DNA of 64,000 bases from Mycobacterium sp. IS-836 (GTDB lineage Bacteria; Actinomycetota; Actinomycetes; Mycobacteriales; Mycobacteriaceae). A program made the translations under genes and the position numbers. The stretch is from contig NZ_MBEU01000056.1 of assembly GCF_001954275.1 (NCBI RefSeq), positions 1 to 64,000 of the forward strand. Reading direction: 5' to 3'. Shown piece by piece: positions 40,174-48,953 of the stretch; positions within the stretch are counted from its first letter, which is position 1, and each line of letters opens with the position of its first letter. The notes under the pieces were generated by a model. It saw only the letters and a list, made by a program, of their open reading frames with translations. It was not told the origin of the DNA and ran no database searches.

Positions 40174-40786
40174 GCGTCTGCTGTTCGGGCGGGTCGGCGA
40201 CGAGGGCGACACCGGTCATCGCCTCGCGGGTGACGATCGCGACGAGGTCGTCCATGCTCCAGCCCCTGGTGTGGGCGGGCCGGCGGGGCAAGACGAGATA
40301 GCGGGTCTCAGCGGTGGAGTCCCAGACACGGATTTCGGTCGACTCGTCCAGGTGCACTCCGAACTCGGCGAGCACCGCGCGAGGCTCGATCACCACGCGA
40401 GCCCGGTACTCGGGAGATTTGTACCAGGTTGGCGGAAGACCCAGGAGTGTCCACGGGTAACACGAGCACAGCGTGCAGACGATCACGTTGTGGACACCAT
40501 CCGTGTTTTCCACGACGACGAGCTCGGTTGGGGCGGTTAAGCCGAGTTCTTCCAAGGCGGCGTTGCCGTCCGCCAGGAGGCGCTCCTTGTACTCCGGGTC
40601 GCTCCAGGCGCGGGCTACGACTCGCGCACCGTTGAGCGGACCGATGTCGTGTTCGAGCATCGCGGCGACCGCGTCGATGGCCGCGGGTGTGATCAGTCCC
40701 TTTTCCAGCAGGAGTGATTCGATCGCGCGGGTTCGCAGGGCGGGATCCAATTGATCCGAATATTGTTGTCTGTCTTGATGATTCAT
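40160..40786 (-). CDS. Nitrile hydratase alpha subunit, cobalt type
   Basis: The 208-residue protein carries the metal-binding motif V-C104-T-L-C107-S-C109 followed by YPWTLLGLPPTWYKSPEYRAR, and later IRVWDSTAETRYLVLP, all typical of nitrile hydratase alpha. Threonine after the first cysteine indicates the cobalt (not iron) type. With beta it converts nitriles to amides in the cytoplasm. The ATG overlaps the beta stop by four bases (ATGA), so the order beta-alpha and coupling match cobalt enzymes. Thiocyanate hydrolase is a close relative but has different subunit organisation. No activator (P14K-like), amidase or cobalt transporter gene is adjacent. Confidence 0.93.
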   Translation of the reverse strand: MNHQDRQQYSDQLDPALRTRAIESLLLEKGLITPAAIDAVAAMLEHDIGPLNGARVVARAWSDPEYKERLLADGNAALEELGLTAPTELVVVENTDGVHNVIVCTLCSCYPWTLLGLPPTWYKSPEYRARVVIEPRAVLAEFGVHLDESTEIRVWDSTAETRYLVLPRRPAHTRGWSMDDLVAIVTREAMTGVALVADPPEQQTRRRP

Positions 40787-41463
40787 GCTGGATCCAAATA
40801 GCTTTCCCACAGTCCGAGCTGGATTTTCAAATTGGGCTCTGCGGTGTCTCCCCACAGCTCGCGACTGTCGAAGCTCACCGTGTAGACGCGTTGCGGGTTC
40901 TCGCCCATGCCATGTGCGTCGGTGTCGGGAAACACCGCGGCGGAATGGACGTGGGCGACGACGCCGCGACGACCGCGCACATAACGGGGCAGCCTGGTGT
41001 GACCGCGGGGATGAATATTGCATGCGATGACCTCGTCGCCCACTGCGAACCGGCCCGGATGATCGGCCTCGCGGCGGTTACTCGGTTCACCGCCTCGTGT
41101 CGGCGGTCCCGGTGTGCCGGGCGAGTGAACGTCGCCGCTGCCGCCTGGCGGGTCTCCACCGCCGGTGAGCCGCTCGGTGCGATCGCGGATCTCGGCCGGG
41201 CCTAAGAGACCGCGGTCCACCAGCGCCCCTTCCAGCCCGTCAAGGTGGCGACCGAAGTAACCGTCCCGCAAGTAGCGAAGCGGCGGCAGGCTCTCGATGG
41301 CATAGCGCAACACGCCGCCACCGCCGAGGTGGCCCGCGACGAGCAGCGCCATCGTCATGGCCTCCACGCGACCCTCCCACGGGGCGTGAAATACCGGCTC
41401 GTCCTGTGGCCGCGGAATGCGTCCGAAGGACTGCATTCCGCCCAGGTCGTGTGCTCCGTTCAC
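40783..41463 (-). CDS. Nitrile hydratase beta subunit
   Basis: The 226-residue protein begins MNGAHDLGGMQSFG, the hallmark of nitrile hydratase beta. It has HAPWEGRVEAMTM, a proline/glycine-rich linker (about residues 98-130) and the C-terminal SH3-like metal-activating region (GDEVIACNIHPRGHTRLPRYVRGRRG...YTVSFDSRELWG). The start is GTG 41463 with GAAGGGGA upstream. The gene heads the operon with alpha. Two near-identical 18-base palindromes lie upstream at 41533-41550 and 41579-41596, so a repressor encoded elsewhere probably controls it. Confidence 0.92.
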   Translation of the reverse strand: MNGAHDLGGMQSFGRIPRPQDEPVFHAPWEGRVEAMTMALLVAGHLGGGGVLRYAIESLPPLRYLRDGYFGRHLDGLEGALVDRGLLGPAEIRDRTERLTGGGDPPGGSGDVHSPGTPGPPTRGGEPSNRREADHPGRFAVGDEVIACNIHPRGHTRLPRYVRGRRGVVAHVHSAAVFPDTDAHGMGENPQRVYTVSFDSRELWGDTAEPNLKIQLGLWESYLDPA

Positions 41464-41528
41464 GGACCGATCCCCTTCGCGCCGGCTCGTGATCGCCTGC
41501 CGTTCAGTGCTTTTAGCGTCAAAAGCCG

Positions 41529-41550
41529 ATTATGTCTACATCTGTAGACA
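41529..41550 (-). promoter_or_regulatory. Nitrile hydratase promoter with palindromic operator 1
   Basis: TGTCTACATCTGTAGACA (41533-41550) is a perfect inverted repeat. It overlaps the -10-like box CATAAT on the minus strand (41534-41529). A protein bound here would block transcription of the nitrile hydratase operon, whose start is about 65 bases downstream. Confidence 0.7.
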
Positions 41551-41578
41551 TATCGACGGTAACACCGTGTCATCCCCT

Positions 41579-41596
41579 TGTCTACAGTCGTAGACA
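41579..41596 (-). promoter_or_regulatory. Palindromic operator 2 of the nitrile hydratase operon
   Basis: TGTCTACAGTCGTAGACA has the same TGTCTAC-n4-GTAGACA symmetry as operator 1; its centre is 46 bases further upstream. Paired sites about four helical turns apart suggest cooperative binding or looping by one regulator of TetR, GntR or BlaI type. Confidence 0.7.
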
Positions 41597-41628
41597 CACT
41601 CGGAGGAAACCGTGGGAAACGTGTAGGG

Positions 41629-42339
41629 TCAGCCCGCCGGGCAGGTGGCCGCGGCCCGGCGCAGCACGTCGGTCGAGGGCTGATCGACGGGCAACTGGTA
41701 ACCGCGCAGCACGGCGATGAACTGCATGGCGTACTGGCACGCGAAGGCGGCGTTCGGCGGCATCCACTGGGCCGGCGGCGAATCGCCCTTGTCCTGGTTG
41801 GCCTGCCCCTCGACGGCCAGCAGGTTGGCCGGATCGTTGGCGAAGCGCCGGCGCTCGGGCTCAGGCCACGCGTAGGCCCCCATGTCCCAGGCGTAGGCGA
41901 GCGGGACGATGTGGTCGATCTGCACCGATTCGCCGACCTTGGCGCCGCGCTGAAACGCGACGGTGGCGTTGGTGTACGGGTCGTGCAGGGTCCCGCTGGC
42001 CACCGCAGTCGGGCAGCGCTTGACCGACACGTATGTCTTGTCGACGAGATCGCGGTCGAGGATGTCGTCGCGGGTGTCGCACCCGTTGTGGCCCAACGGG
42101 GCATCATTGTCGTCGTCCCACGCGTCGCCGTACGCCGCCCTGCGGTAGTCGTAGCGGTGGATCCGCTGCGGCAGCACGGGTATGCCCGCCAGCACGTCGG
42201 CGCCGGGCTGCACGGTCGGGACGTCCGCGCGGGCGGCGACTTCGGCGCGCTTGGCCGCCGAGGAGCCCAGCGTCTGGTAGGCGACCAGCACCGCGAGCGC
42301 CGCCGCGAGCGACAACCACAGCAGCACTTTGCGATTCAC
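41629..42339 (-). CDS. Exported or membrane-anchored HNH endonuclease-like protein (DUF1524)
   Basis: The 236-residue protein has an N-terminal membrane/signal segment (VLLWLSLAAALAVLVAYQTLG) and an HNH-type domain with DHIVPLAYAWDMG, then RRFANDPANLLAVEGQANQDKGD, as in DUF1524/GmrSD C-terminal nucleases. The cysteines in GCDTRDD, KRCPTA, ACQYA and TCPAG may form disulfides outside the cell. It probably acts on extracellular nucleic acid or has another extracytoplasmic role, not established. The start is GTG 42339, whose four-base GTGA overlaps the recG stop. It corresponds to Rv2972c. A longer upstream frame inside recG was rejected. Confidence 0.85.
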   Translation of the reverse strand: MNRKVLLWLSLAAALAVLVAYQTLGSSAAKRAEVAARADVPTVQPGADVLAGIPVLPQRIHRYDYRRAAYGDAWDDDNDAPLGHNGCDTRDDILDRDLVDKTYVSVKRCPTAVASGTLHDPYTNATVAFQRGAKVGESVQIDHIVPLAYAWDMGAYAWPEPERRRFANDPANLLAVEGQANQDKGDSPPAQWMPPNAAFACQYAMQFIAVLRGYQLPVDQPSTDVLRRAAATCPAG

Positions 42340-44579
42340 GACTTGTCCAGGTATTCGATGCGTTCGGTGTCGGTGAACCGCGCCGCCAGCACCTCCAGCC
42401 CAGGATGCGAATGTCCGTCCTCGTAGGCGCGCGCGCAGAAGTCCCGCGCGGCCTCGATGTAAGTCAGATGGTCGGCCAGCGACAGCAGCCGCAGCCCGAT
42501 CGCCTTGCCGGACTGGTTGCGGCCCAACACATCTCCTTCGCGGCGTTCCTTGAGATCGAGGTCGGCCAGGGCGAACCCGTCCATTGTTGCGGCAACGGCG
42601 GACAACCGGTGACCGGCCGGCGAGCGCGGCGAAGCCCAGCTGGCAAACAGGCACAGGCTCGGATGCTCGCCGCGGCCGATGCGACCCCGCAGCTGATGTA
42701 ACTGGCTGATTCCGAACCGATCGGCGTCCATCACCAACATGACCGTGGCGTTGGGGACGTCCACGCCCACCTCGATGACGGTGGTGCACACCAACACATC
42801 GATCTCGCCGGCGCGAAAGGCGGCCATAGCGGCGTCCTTCTCCTCGCCGGACAGCCGCCCGTGCATGAGCCCGAGCCGCAGGTTCGCCAGCTCGCCGGAA
42901 CGCAGTCGGGCGTAGAGGCCTTCAGCGGTTTCCGGCGGTCGGGCGTTCTGGTCCTTCTGCTCCCCTTGCTGCGAGTCGCCTTTCGGCGGCTCGTCCGATT
43001 CGTCGATCCGGGGTGCCACCACATAAGCCTGGCGGCCGGCGGCGACCTCTTCGATGATGCGCTGCCAGGCACGGCCGAGCCAGGCGGGTTTGTCGTTGAT
43101 GAAGATCACGTTGCTGGTGATGGGCTGGCGCCCGCGCGGAAGTTCGCGCAGCGTCGAGGTTTCCAGGTCCCCGTAGACGGTGAGCGCAACGGTGCGCGGG
43201 ATCGGCGTGGCCGTCATCACCAACAGGTGTGGCGTGATGCCGGCACGAGCCTTGGCGCGCAACTGATCTCGCTGCTCCACCCCGAACCTGTGTTGCTCGT
43301 CGACCACCACCATGCCCAAGTTGTGAAAGTCCACCGCATCCTGCAGCAGCGCATGGGTGCCGACGACGATGCCGACCTGACCGCTGGCGATCTCGTCGCG
43401 GACCTGCTGCTTGTGAGCAGCGGTCATCGAACCGGTGAGCAGCGCCACCGTGGTGGCGTTCTCGGCCCCACCCAGCTGGCCGCCCATCGCCAACGGCCCC
43501 AGGACGTCGCGGATCGACCGGAGATGTTGTGCGGCAAGCACTTCCGTCGGCGCCAGCAGCGCACACTGGTAACCGGCGTCCACCATCTGCAGCATCGCCA
43601 GCACCGCGACGATCGTCTTGCCCGAGCCCACCTCACCCTGCAGCAGCCGGTTCAGTGGGCGGGTCGCGGCCAGCCCGTCGGACAACACCGCAAGCACCTC
43701 GCGCTGTCCCGCCGTCAGCTCGAAAGGCAACCGCCGCAGCAACTCCGCCGCCAGACCGTCCGGGCGCGGCGCGGCCGGCGGGCCCGACTCGGAGAGCTCA
43801 CCGTGGCGGCGGGCGACCAACGCCCACTGCAGGCCGACGGCCTCGTCGAACGTCAACCGCTGCCGTGCGCGCTCCCGCTCTTCGCCGCTTTCGGACAGAT
43901 GGATGGCGCGCAGCGCCTGGTCCTCGGAGATCAGGCCGAACCGGTCGCGCAGTTCGGCGGGCAGCGGATCGGGCACGGGATCCAGGACGTCGAGCACCTG
44001 GCGGACGCAGGCGAAGATGTCCCAGCTCTGCAGCTTCGCGCTGGCCGGATAGATCGCAAAGAAGCGGCGCTCGTACACCTCCACCACTTCTTCGCCGCTG
44101 GCGGCGTGCGATGCGTTGGCAATGGTTTTCAGCGACTTCGTGCCGCGGTTGCGTCCGTCCGGCGAGTCGAGGATCAGAAACGCCGGATGCGTGAGCTGCA
44201 TGACGTTCCGGAAAAACCCGACTTCCCCGGAGAGCATCACCTTCGTGTCCTTGGTGAGGTCCTTCTTGATGTAGTTCGCGTTGAAGAATGTGGCGGTCAC
44301 CCTGCCACGTCCGGAGCCGACGGTGATGCGGTGACACAGCTTCTTCCGGTTCTTCTTCATCGGGAACGTCTCGGTGGCGGTGATCGTGTCGACGATCGTG
44401 ATGTGCTCGCCGGTTTCCGGCCGCTCGTCCTCCGCACCGCGCACGGCGGCGCCCTCGGTGTAGGCGCGCGGGTAATGCCGCAGCAGGTCGTCGACGGTCC
44501 GGATGCCGAAGACGTCGTCGAGATCGCCCGCGGCCTTGGCGCCCACGATGTAGTCCAGCCGGTCACCCAGTGACACCAC
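42336..44579 (-). CDS. recG: ATP-dependent DNA helicase RecG
   Basis: The 747-residue protein has an N-terminal OB-fold wedge domain, then helicase motifs: LLQGEVGSGKT (about residue 320), LAPTEVLAAQH, VVVDEQHRFGV (about residue 427), MTATPIPRT and QLRGRIGRGEHPSLC. An acidic/glutamine-rich insert (SQQGEQKDQN) sits between motifs in the second RecA domain. It remodels stalled replication forks and branch-migrates Holliday junctions. It lies two bases after the DAK2 gene on the minus strand. Confidence 0.96.
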   Translation of the reverse strand: MVSLGDRLDYIVGAKAAGDLDDVFGIRTVDDLLRHYPRAYTEGAAVRGAEDERPETGEHITIVDTITATETFPMKKNRKKLCHRITVGSGRGRVTATFFNANYIKKDLTKDTKVMLSGEVGFFRNVMQLTHPAFLILDSPDGRNRGTKSLKTIANASHAASGEEVVEVYERRFFAIYPASAKLQSWDIFACVRQVLDVLDPVPDPLPAELRDRFGLISEDQALRAIHLSESGEERERARQRLTFDEAVGLQWALVARRHGELSESGPPAAPRPDGLAAELLRRLPFELTAGQREVLAVLSDGLAATRPLNRLLQGEVGSGKTIVAVLAMLQMVDAGYQCALLAPTEVLAAQHLRSIRDVLGPLAMGGQLGGAENATTVALLTGSMTAAHKQQVRDEIASGQVGIVVGTHALLQDAVDFHNLGMVVVDEQHRFGVEQRDQLRAKARAGITPHLLVMTATPIPRTVALTVYGDLETSTLRELPRGRQPITSNVIFINDKPAWLGRAWQRIIEEVAAGRQAYVVAPRIDESDEPPKGDSQQGEQKDQNARPPETAEGLYARLRSGELANLRLGLMHGRLSGEEKDAAMAAFRAGEIDVLVCTTVIEVGVDVPNATVMLVMDADRFGISQLHQLRGRIGRGEHPSLCLFASWASPRSPAGHRLSAVAATMDGFALADLDLKERREGDVLGRNQSGKAIGLRLLSLADHLTYIEAARDFCARAYEDGHSHPGLEVLAARFTDTERIEYLDKS

Positions 44580-44581
44580 GG

Positions 44582-46297
44582 CTACTCGACCCCGATCAGC
44601 AGGGCGTCGCCGCGATGGCCGGTGGGGTAGATCACCAGCTCGGTCCCCGGATGGTGGTCATGCACATGCTGTTGCAGGATGTCGCCGACAGCGGCGGCTT
44701 CGGTTTCGATGCCGGCCCCGACCAGCACCGTCACCAGATCGCCGCCCGACGCCAGCAGCAGATCGAGCAGGCCGATCGCCGCCCCGGCCGCATCGGCCGC
44801 CACGATCAGCACCTCGTCGCCCGCGATGCCCAGGCCGTCACCGGGCTGGCAGCGACCGGCCCAGGTCAGCGCGCTTTCGGTCGCGATGCGCACCGATCCG
44901 TGCCGGGCGGCCCCGGCGGCGCGGGCCATCGTGTAGCCGTCGTCGACGGCCTGGCGATCGGTTTCGTGCACGGCCAGCGCGGCCAGCCCCTGCACCATCG
45001 AGCCGGTCGGTATCGGCACCACGTCGATGCCCCACCCGATGGCGGTGGTGCAGCCGGCGACCAGCTCCTCGGCGGCCACATAGCCGTTGGGCAGCACCAT
45101 GACCTGTGCGGCGCCGGTGTCGACGAGCGCGCGCACCAGCTGGTGGGCGCTGATATCCGTGGCCGGGTCGTCCGCCTCGCGACCTGGTTGCAGCACGCAG
45201 GCGCCCTCACCGGCGAACAGCTCGGCGGCGCCGTCGCCGTCGACCACGGCCAATACCGCCCGCTCCCGCGTCCAGCTGCCCGCCGGCAGCCCGGTGACGC
45301 CGGAGCTCAGGGCCGAGACCACGATCCGGCTCGGCCGCCCGCCCGCCAGGCCCGCTTCCACCGCGGCGCCGGCGTCGTCGGTGTGCACGTGCACCGAGTA
45401 GGTGCCGGGCGCGGTCGCGGGCGCGATGGCCACGGAATCACCCAATTCCGAGAGCCGGTCCCGCAGCGCGTCCGCCGCCGCGGGATCGCACCCGTCCAGG
45501 CGGTACATCACCTCGAACTGCGGCGCGGGGCGTTCGGCGGGGGCTTCCGGCTGCGGCGCGCGGGGCGCCAACTCGTACACCGTGCGGGCGGGCGCCTGCC
45601 CGATGACGGTGCTGCGCAGCGCGTCCAACAGGACCAGCAGGCCCCTTCCCCCGGCATCGACCGCACCGGCATCGGCGAGGACGTCGAGCTGTTCGGTGGT
45701 TTTCTCCAGCGCGACGACCGCCGCGTCGCCGGCGGCGGTGATCGCCGGGCCCAGCCCGTCGTCCGCGCATTCCTCGACGGCCTCGGCCGCGGCCCGCAGG
45801 ACCGAGACGATGGTTCCCGGGACCTCCTGCCCGCCCATCGAGGCGATGACCAGATCGACGCCGCGTTGCAGCGCGCCGGCCAGGGTCGCGGCATCCATAT
45901 CGGCCAATTCACCGCCGCGGTCGGCAGCCGCGCCGGCGGTGACATCGGCGATACCGCGCAGGATCTGGGACAGGATCACGCCGGAATTGCCGCGGGCCCC
46001 GTTCAGCGCCCCGGCCGACAGGGCGCCCGCGACGCGGGCCACGCATCCGGAGCCGCCGTCGGCGCGCGCGTTGGCCTCGGCCAGGGCGGAACGCATGGTG
46101 AACAGCATGTTGGCGCCGGTATCGGAATCGGCGACCGGGAACACGTTGAGCCGGTTGATCTCGTCGAGGTGGGTGATCAGGTCGCTGACGGCGGTGTGCG
46201 CCCAGTCGCGCAGGGCCACCGCGTCCAGCAAACGATCCCGCGACGACGTGCTCAGGGTGACCCACCTCCTCGGAGCCTCACTCGAGTAAACCGGCAT
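44582..46297 (-). CDS. DAK2 domain protein, FakA/YloV-like
   Basis: The 571-residue protein has an N-terminal DAK2 kinase-like domain (INRLNVFPVADSDTGANM, GARGNSGVILSQ, DAGGRGLLVLLDA) and a C-terminal EDD/DegV-like domain (TELVIYPTGHRGDALLIGVE). It resembles the fatty-acid kinase FakA and the YloV family; FakA needs a FakB partner to present the fatty acid, which is not seen here. In M. tuberculosis this gene appears as two pieces (Rv2974c and Rv2975c) by memory; here it is intact. The start ATG 46297 is the only good in-frame ATG. It lies two bases before recG and diverges from rpmB. Confidence 0.85.
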   Translation of the reverse strand: MPVYSSEAPRRWVTLSTSSRDRLLDAVALRDWAHTAVSDLITHLDEINRLNVFPVADSDTGANMLFTMRSALAEANARADGGSGCVARVAGALSAGALNGARGNSGVILSQILRGIADVTAGAAADRGGELADMDAATLAGALQRGVDLVIASMGGQEVPGTIVSVLRAAAEAVEECADDGLGPAITAAGDAAVVALEKTTEQLDVLADAGAVDAGGRGLLVLLDALRSTVIGQAPARTVYELAPRAPQPEAPAERPAPQFEVMYRLDGCDPAAADALRDRLSELGDSVAIAPATAPGTYSVHVHTDDAGAAVEAGLAGGRPSRIVVSALSSGVTGLPAGSWTRERAVLAVVDGDGAAELFAGEGACVLQPGREADDPATDISAHQLVRALVDTGAAQVMVLPNGYVAAEELVAGCTTAIGWGIDVVPIPTGSMVQGLAALAVHETDRQAVDDGYTMARAAGAARHGSVRIATESALTWAGRCQPGDGLGIAGDEVLIVAADAAGAAIGLLDLLLASGGDLVTVLVGAGIETEAAAVGDILQQHVHDHHPGTELVIYPTGHRGDALLIGVE

Positions 46298-46359
46298 ATT
46301 GAGCCTAGCCAGCGCGGGCGACGGCGCCGGTCGTTGACGCCGGTGGACTGTTGACCGTT

Positions 46360-46389
46360 TTGGTGGTTGCCCGCAGCAGTCGGTATTCT
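46360..46389 (+). promoter_or_regulatory. Possible rpmB promoter
   Basis: A -10 box TATTCT (46384-46389) follows a weak -35 box TTGGTG (46360-46365) by 18 bases. Transcription would begin near 46396, about 80 bases before the rpmB start. Confidence 0.35.
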
Positions 46390-46475
46390 GGGCTGGCCCG
46401 GGTCAGCCTGGGCCGTCCCGGCTCGTCGAGATCCATCCTGAGTGCCGGGCCCCCGAATTTTGAGGAGCTTGAAGA

Positions 46476-46670
46476 ATGGCCGCTGTGTGCGATATCTGCG
46501 GGAAAGGCCCCGGCTTCGGTAAGTCGGTGTCGCACTCCCACCGCCGCACCAGTCGCCGGTGGGACCCCAACGTCCAGACCGTGCACGTCGTGACGCGTCC
46601 CGGCGGCAACAAGCAGCGGATCAACGCCTGCACGTCCTGCATCAAGGCCGGCAAGGTCGTCCGCGGCTAG
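46476..46670 (+). CDS. rpmB: 50S ribosomal protein L28
   Basis: The 64-residue protein has the L28 core ([16 protein letters not shown]) and two CxxC pairs (C5/C8 and C52/C55), so it is the zinc-binding form. In mycobacteria zinc-free paralogues are induced on zinc starvation; this is the zinc-dependent housekeeping type. The ribosome site GAGGAG precedes the ATG by about eight bases. Its end overlaps by four bases the convergent GlxA-like gene. Confidence 0.96.
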   Translation: MAAVCDICGKGPGFGKSVSHSHRRTSRRWDPNVQTVHVVTRPGGNKQRINACTSCIKAGKVVRG

Positions 46671-47662
46671 CGAGCCGCATCACGGGTGGCGAACGCGCGC
46701 CGGTAGTCCGACGGCCTCAAGCCGACCGCACCCGAGAACAATCGGCGGAACGTGCCGGTGTCCCGGTAGCCCACCGACCGCGCGATCTGCTCGATGCTGA
46801 GGTCCGTCGCTTCCAGGAGCTGCTTCGCCCGGGACACCCGCGCCGCCTGGACGAAGTCCAGCGGCGTCTGACCGGTCTCGGCCCGGAATCGCCGAAGCAT
46901 GGTGCGGGTGCTCACATGGTGTGCGGCCGCGAGCGCGGCCAGGTTGTACTCCCGATCCAGGTTGGCCAAGAGGTCGCGCCGCACATGGGTCGAGAACCCT
47001 TGCCGCACACTCCCATCGAGGGTCTCGTCGATGTAGGGCGACTGCAGCGCGCGGCCCGGTGTGGTCAGGGTGATCTTCGATGTGGTGCGGGCCACGGTGG
47101 CGCCCGCGCGCAAGCGGACGAGATGTAGCGCCAGGTCAAGTGACGCGCTGAACGCGCCGGTCGTCGTGATCGGCCCGTCTTCGATCAGGAGCGCATCACG
47201 GTCCACGATCGCCTCGGGGTGACGCCTGCCCAGCTCGTCGGCGAACAGCCACGCGGTCGTCGCGCGCCGTCCGTCGAGCATGCCGGCCGCGCCCAGGAGG
47301 AAAGCACCGACGCAGATGCTCGCGGTCGGGATGCCCCGCGCCGCAACCCGTCGAAGGAGCGCGATCTCGTCCCCCCACGTCTCGAGCCGGCCGTCGATGT
47401 CCTGAACCGGGCTGAGGTCGAATCCCGGAATCACGAGGAGGTCGAGGCCGTAACGCATTCGCGGAGCCCGCATTTCGATTCCGCCGCTCGCGGACACGGC
47501 GCCCGGGCGAGCGGCATGCAGCGTCGTGATGAACGGAACCGGTTGGCCGTTGAACTCCGCGACACGGTTGGCCAGGGTGAGCACGTCGAGCACGGCGAAC
47601 GCCTCGGATGCGAAGCAATCCCGGTAGACGAGAATGCCCACCCGGCTGGCCGCATCCGCCAT
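46667..47662 (-). CDS. GlxA-family transcriptional regulator (DJ-1/AraC)
   Basis: The 331-residue protein has an N-terminal DJ-1/PfpI-like sensing domain ([23 protein letters not shown]) and a C-terminal AraC DNA-binding pair of helix-turn-helices ([20 protein letters not shown] and [21 protein letters not shown]). Relatives activate catabolic genes in response to quaternary amines or other small molecules. It diverges from the three-gene DJ-1/AhpD/carbonic anhydrase operon with a palindrome between, so it probably regulates it. This block is inserted between rpmB and ung relative to M. tuberculosis. Confidence 0.92.
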   Translation of the reverse strand: MADAASRVGILVYRDCFASEAFAVLDVLTLANRVAEFNGQPVPFITTLHAARPGAVSASGGIEMRAPRMRYGLDLLVIPGFDLSPVQDIDGRLETWGDEIALLRRVAARGIPTASICVGAFLLGAAGMLDGRRATTAWLFADELGRRHPEAIVDRDALLIEDGPITTTGAFSASLDLALHLVRLRAGATVARTTSKITLTTPGRALQSPYIDETLDGSVRQGFSTHVRRDLLANLDREYNLAALAAAHHVSTRTMLRRFRAETGQTPLDFVQAARVSRAKQLLEATDLSIEQIARSVGYRDTGTFRRLFSGAVGLRPSDYRRAFATRDAAR

Positions 47663-47682
47663 GTGGCGACAATAGCCGCTTT

Positions 47683-47700
47683 AGTGGCATTTTCGCCACT
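47683..47700. promoter_or_regulatory. Palindrome between the GlxA-like gene and the DJ-1 operon
   Basis: AGTGGCATTTTCGCCACT has six-base perfect arms around six bases. It lies 21 bases before the regulator start and 61 before the DJ-1 start. A related GTGGCGA half-site occurs at 47672-47679. It is a candidate operator for the divergent regulator. Confidence 0.4.
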
Positions 47701-47760
47701 CGTGTCGTCCTCCTCCGCCCCCCACCATGAAAGGCACGTGTTGATGACGAGGAGGAAGAC

Positions 47761-48444
47761 ATGCGGCTGACGGTCGTGTTGTTCGACGGGTTCACGGCGC
47801 TGGACGTCGTGGGCGGCTACGAAGTGCTTGCCAACGTCCCGGGCATGGAGGTCGAATTCGTCGCGGCGGCCCCTGGCGTGATCGCGGCCGACACCCGCCG
47901 CCTCGGGCTGCTCGCCTACCGCGGCATCGATGCCATCGCCTCGACCGACATCCTTTACGTGCCGGGCGGACCGGGCGTCTGCGCGGCACTCGCCGACCCG
48001 GGGCTCCTCGGTTGGCTGGCGCGGATGCACGCGGCGACCACGTGGACCGTCGGGATCTGCAACGGGGTCGCGCTGTTGGCGGCCGCCGGGATCCTCGACG
48101 GCGTCAGCGTAACCACCAACTGGGGCTGGCGGGATCGGGTGGCGTCGTACGGCGTCGACGTCGTCCCCGACCGCTTCCACCGCGACGGGCGGATCGTCAC
48201 CGGCGCCGGTGTTTCGGCAAGCATCGACGCGGGGCTCTTCCTCGCGGGGCTGATCGCCGGTGACGAGATGGCGCGCCTGGTACAACTCGGCATCGAGTAC
48301 TTCCCCGCACCGCCGGCGTTTGCCCGTACGGCCGTCACCGAAGTGCCCGACTCCGAGAAGCAGCTCCTGCTGGCGTTCGAGAGCGGTCCCGCGATCGAAC
48401 GGCTCGCGACCGCCGAGCCGCCCTGGTCGGGGGTGACGGCATGA
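47761..48444 (+). CDS. DJ-1/PfpI family protein, isonitrile-hydratase-like
   Basis: The 227-residue single-domain protein has the nucleophile elbow GICNGVALL (Cys100) and the pattern TTNWGWRDRVASYG...ASIDAGL...IEYFPAPPAF, which closely follows the isonitrile hydratase subfamily known from Pseudomonas. The residue after the cysteine is Asn instead of the Thr I remember there, so activity is uncertain. It heads an operon with an AhpD-like protein and a carbonic anhydrase (each overlapping by four bases). The ribosome site GAGGAGGAAG precedes the ATG. Confidence 0.82.
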   Translation: MRLTVVLFDGFTALDVVGGYEVLANVPGMEVEFVAAAPGVIAADTRRLGLLAYRGIDAIASTDILYVPGGPGVCAALADPGLLGWLARMHAATTWTVGICNGVALLAAAGILDGVSVTTNWGWRDRVASYGVDVVPDRFHRDGRIVTGAGVSASIDAGLFLAGLIAGDEMARLVQLGIEYFPAPPAFARTAVTEVPDSEKQLLLAFESGPAIERLATAEPPWSGVTA

Positions 48445-48953
48445 CCCGCATCGAACCCGTGCACGCCGATGCCGCGCTTCCTGCCTTCGACACCGCGCGG
48501 CGTCGATACGGTTGGCTGCCGAACACCATCCGGGTCATGGCGCGGGGAACCAACGCGGCCGATCTCTACCTCGCGGCGGGCGAATTCAACGCTCGGGGCG
48601 CAGTTTTGCCGCTGGCCCGCGAGCGCATCGCGATCCATGTCGCCGAGACGAACGGATGCGAGTACTGCCGGACGGCGCACACCCTCGCCGCACGCGCGCT
48701 CGCCCGTCCGGGCCATGCCGACAATCAAAGCGTCGACGCCCAGGTCGAGTTCGCTACGCGCATGCTCCGCAGCCGCGGCCGGCTGAGCGACGAGGACCTC
48801 GACCACGCGCGCGCGGCGGGGATCGACGCGCAAACCATGATCGACATCGCCGCGGTCATCGCGGAAAACATGCTCGGGAATCTGATCAACAACCTCGCGC
48901 GCACCGAACTCGACGCGATGCTGCGGCAGCGGATGACGGAAGGAACCGCATGA
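48441..48953 (+). CDS. AhpD-like carboxymuconolactone decarboxylase family protein
   Basis: The 170-residue protein has the redox motif E-x-NG-C73-E-Y-C76-RTAH80, with the CxxC and histidine of the AhpD/CMD fold, and so may be a small peroxidase or disulfide reductase. It overlaps the DJ-1 gene by four bases and the carbonic anhydrase by four bases, so the three are translated together. Substrate and partner are unknown; an involvement in oxidative stress is an inference from the motif. Confidence 0.85.
   Translation: MTRIEPVHADAALPAFDTARRRYGWLPNTIRVMARGTNAADLYLAAGEFNARGAVLPLARERIAIHVAETNGCEYCRTAHTLAARALARPGHADNQSVDAQVEFATRMLRSRGRLSDEDLDHARAAGIDAQTMIDIAAVIAENMLGNLINNLARTELDAMLRQRMTEGTA

Noticed and set aside
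42340..42789. An N-terminal extension of the HNH gene into recG
   Set aside because: It would overlap recG by 450 bases in another frame with low-complexity residues. A GTG at 42339 gives a signal segment and a four-base overlap with the recG stop instead.
46262..46285. A GAGGAGG-like ribosome site inside the start of the DAK2 gene suggesting a later start
   Set aside because: No ATG, GTG or TTG follows it in frame at proper distance (only CTG), so the ATG at 46297 was kept.
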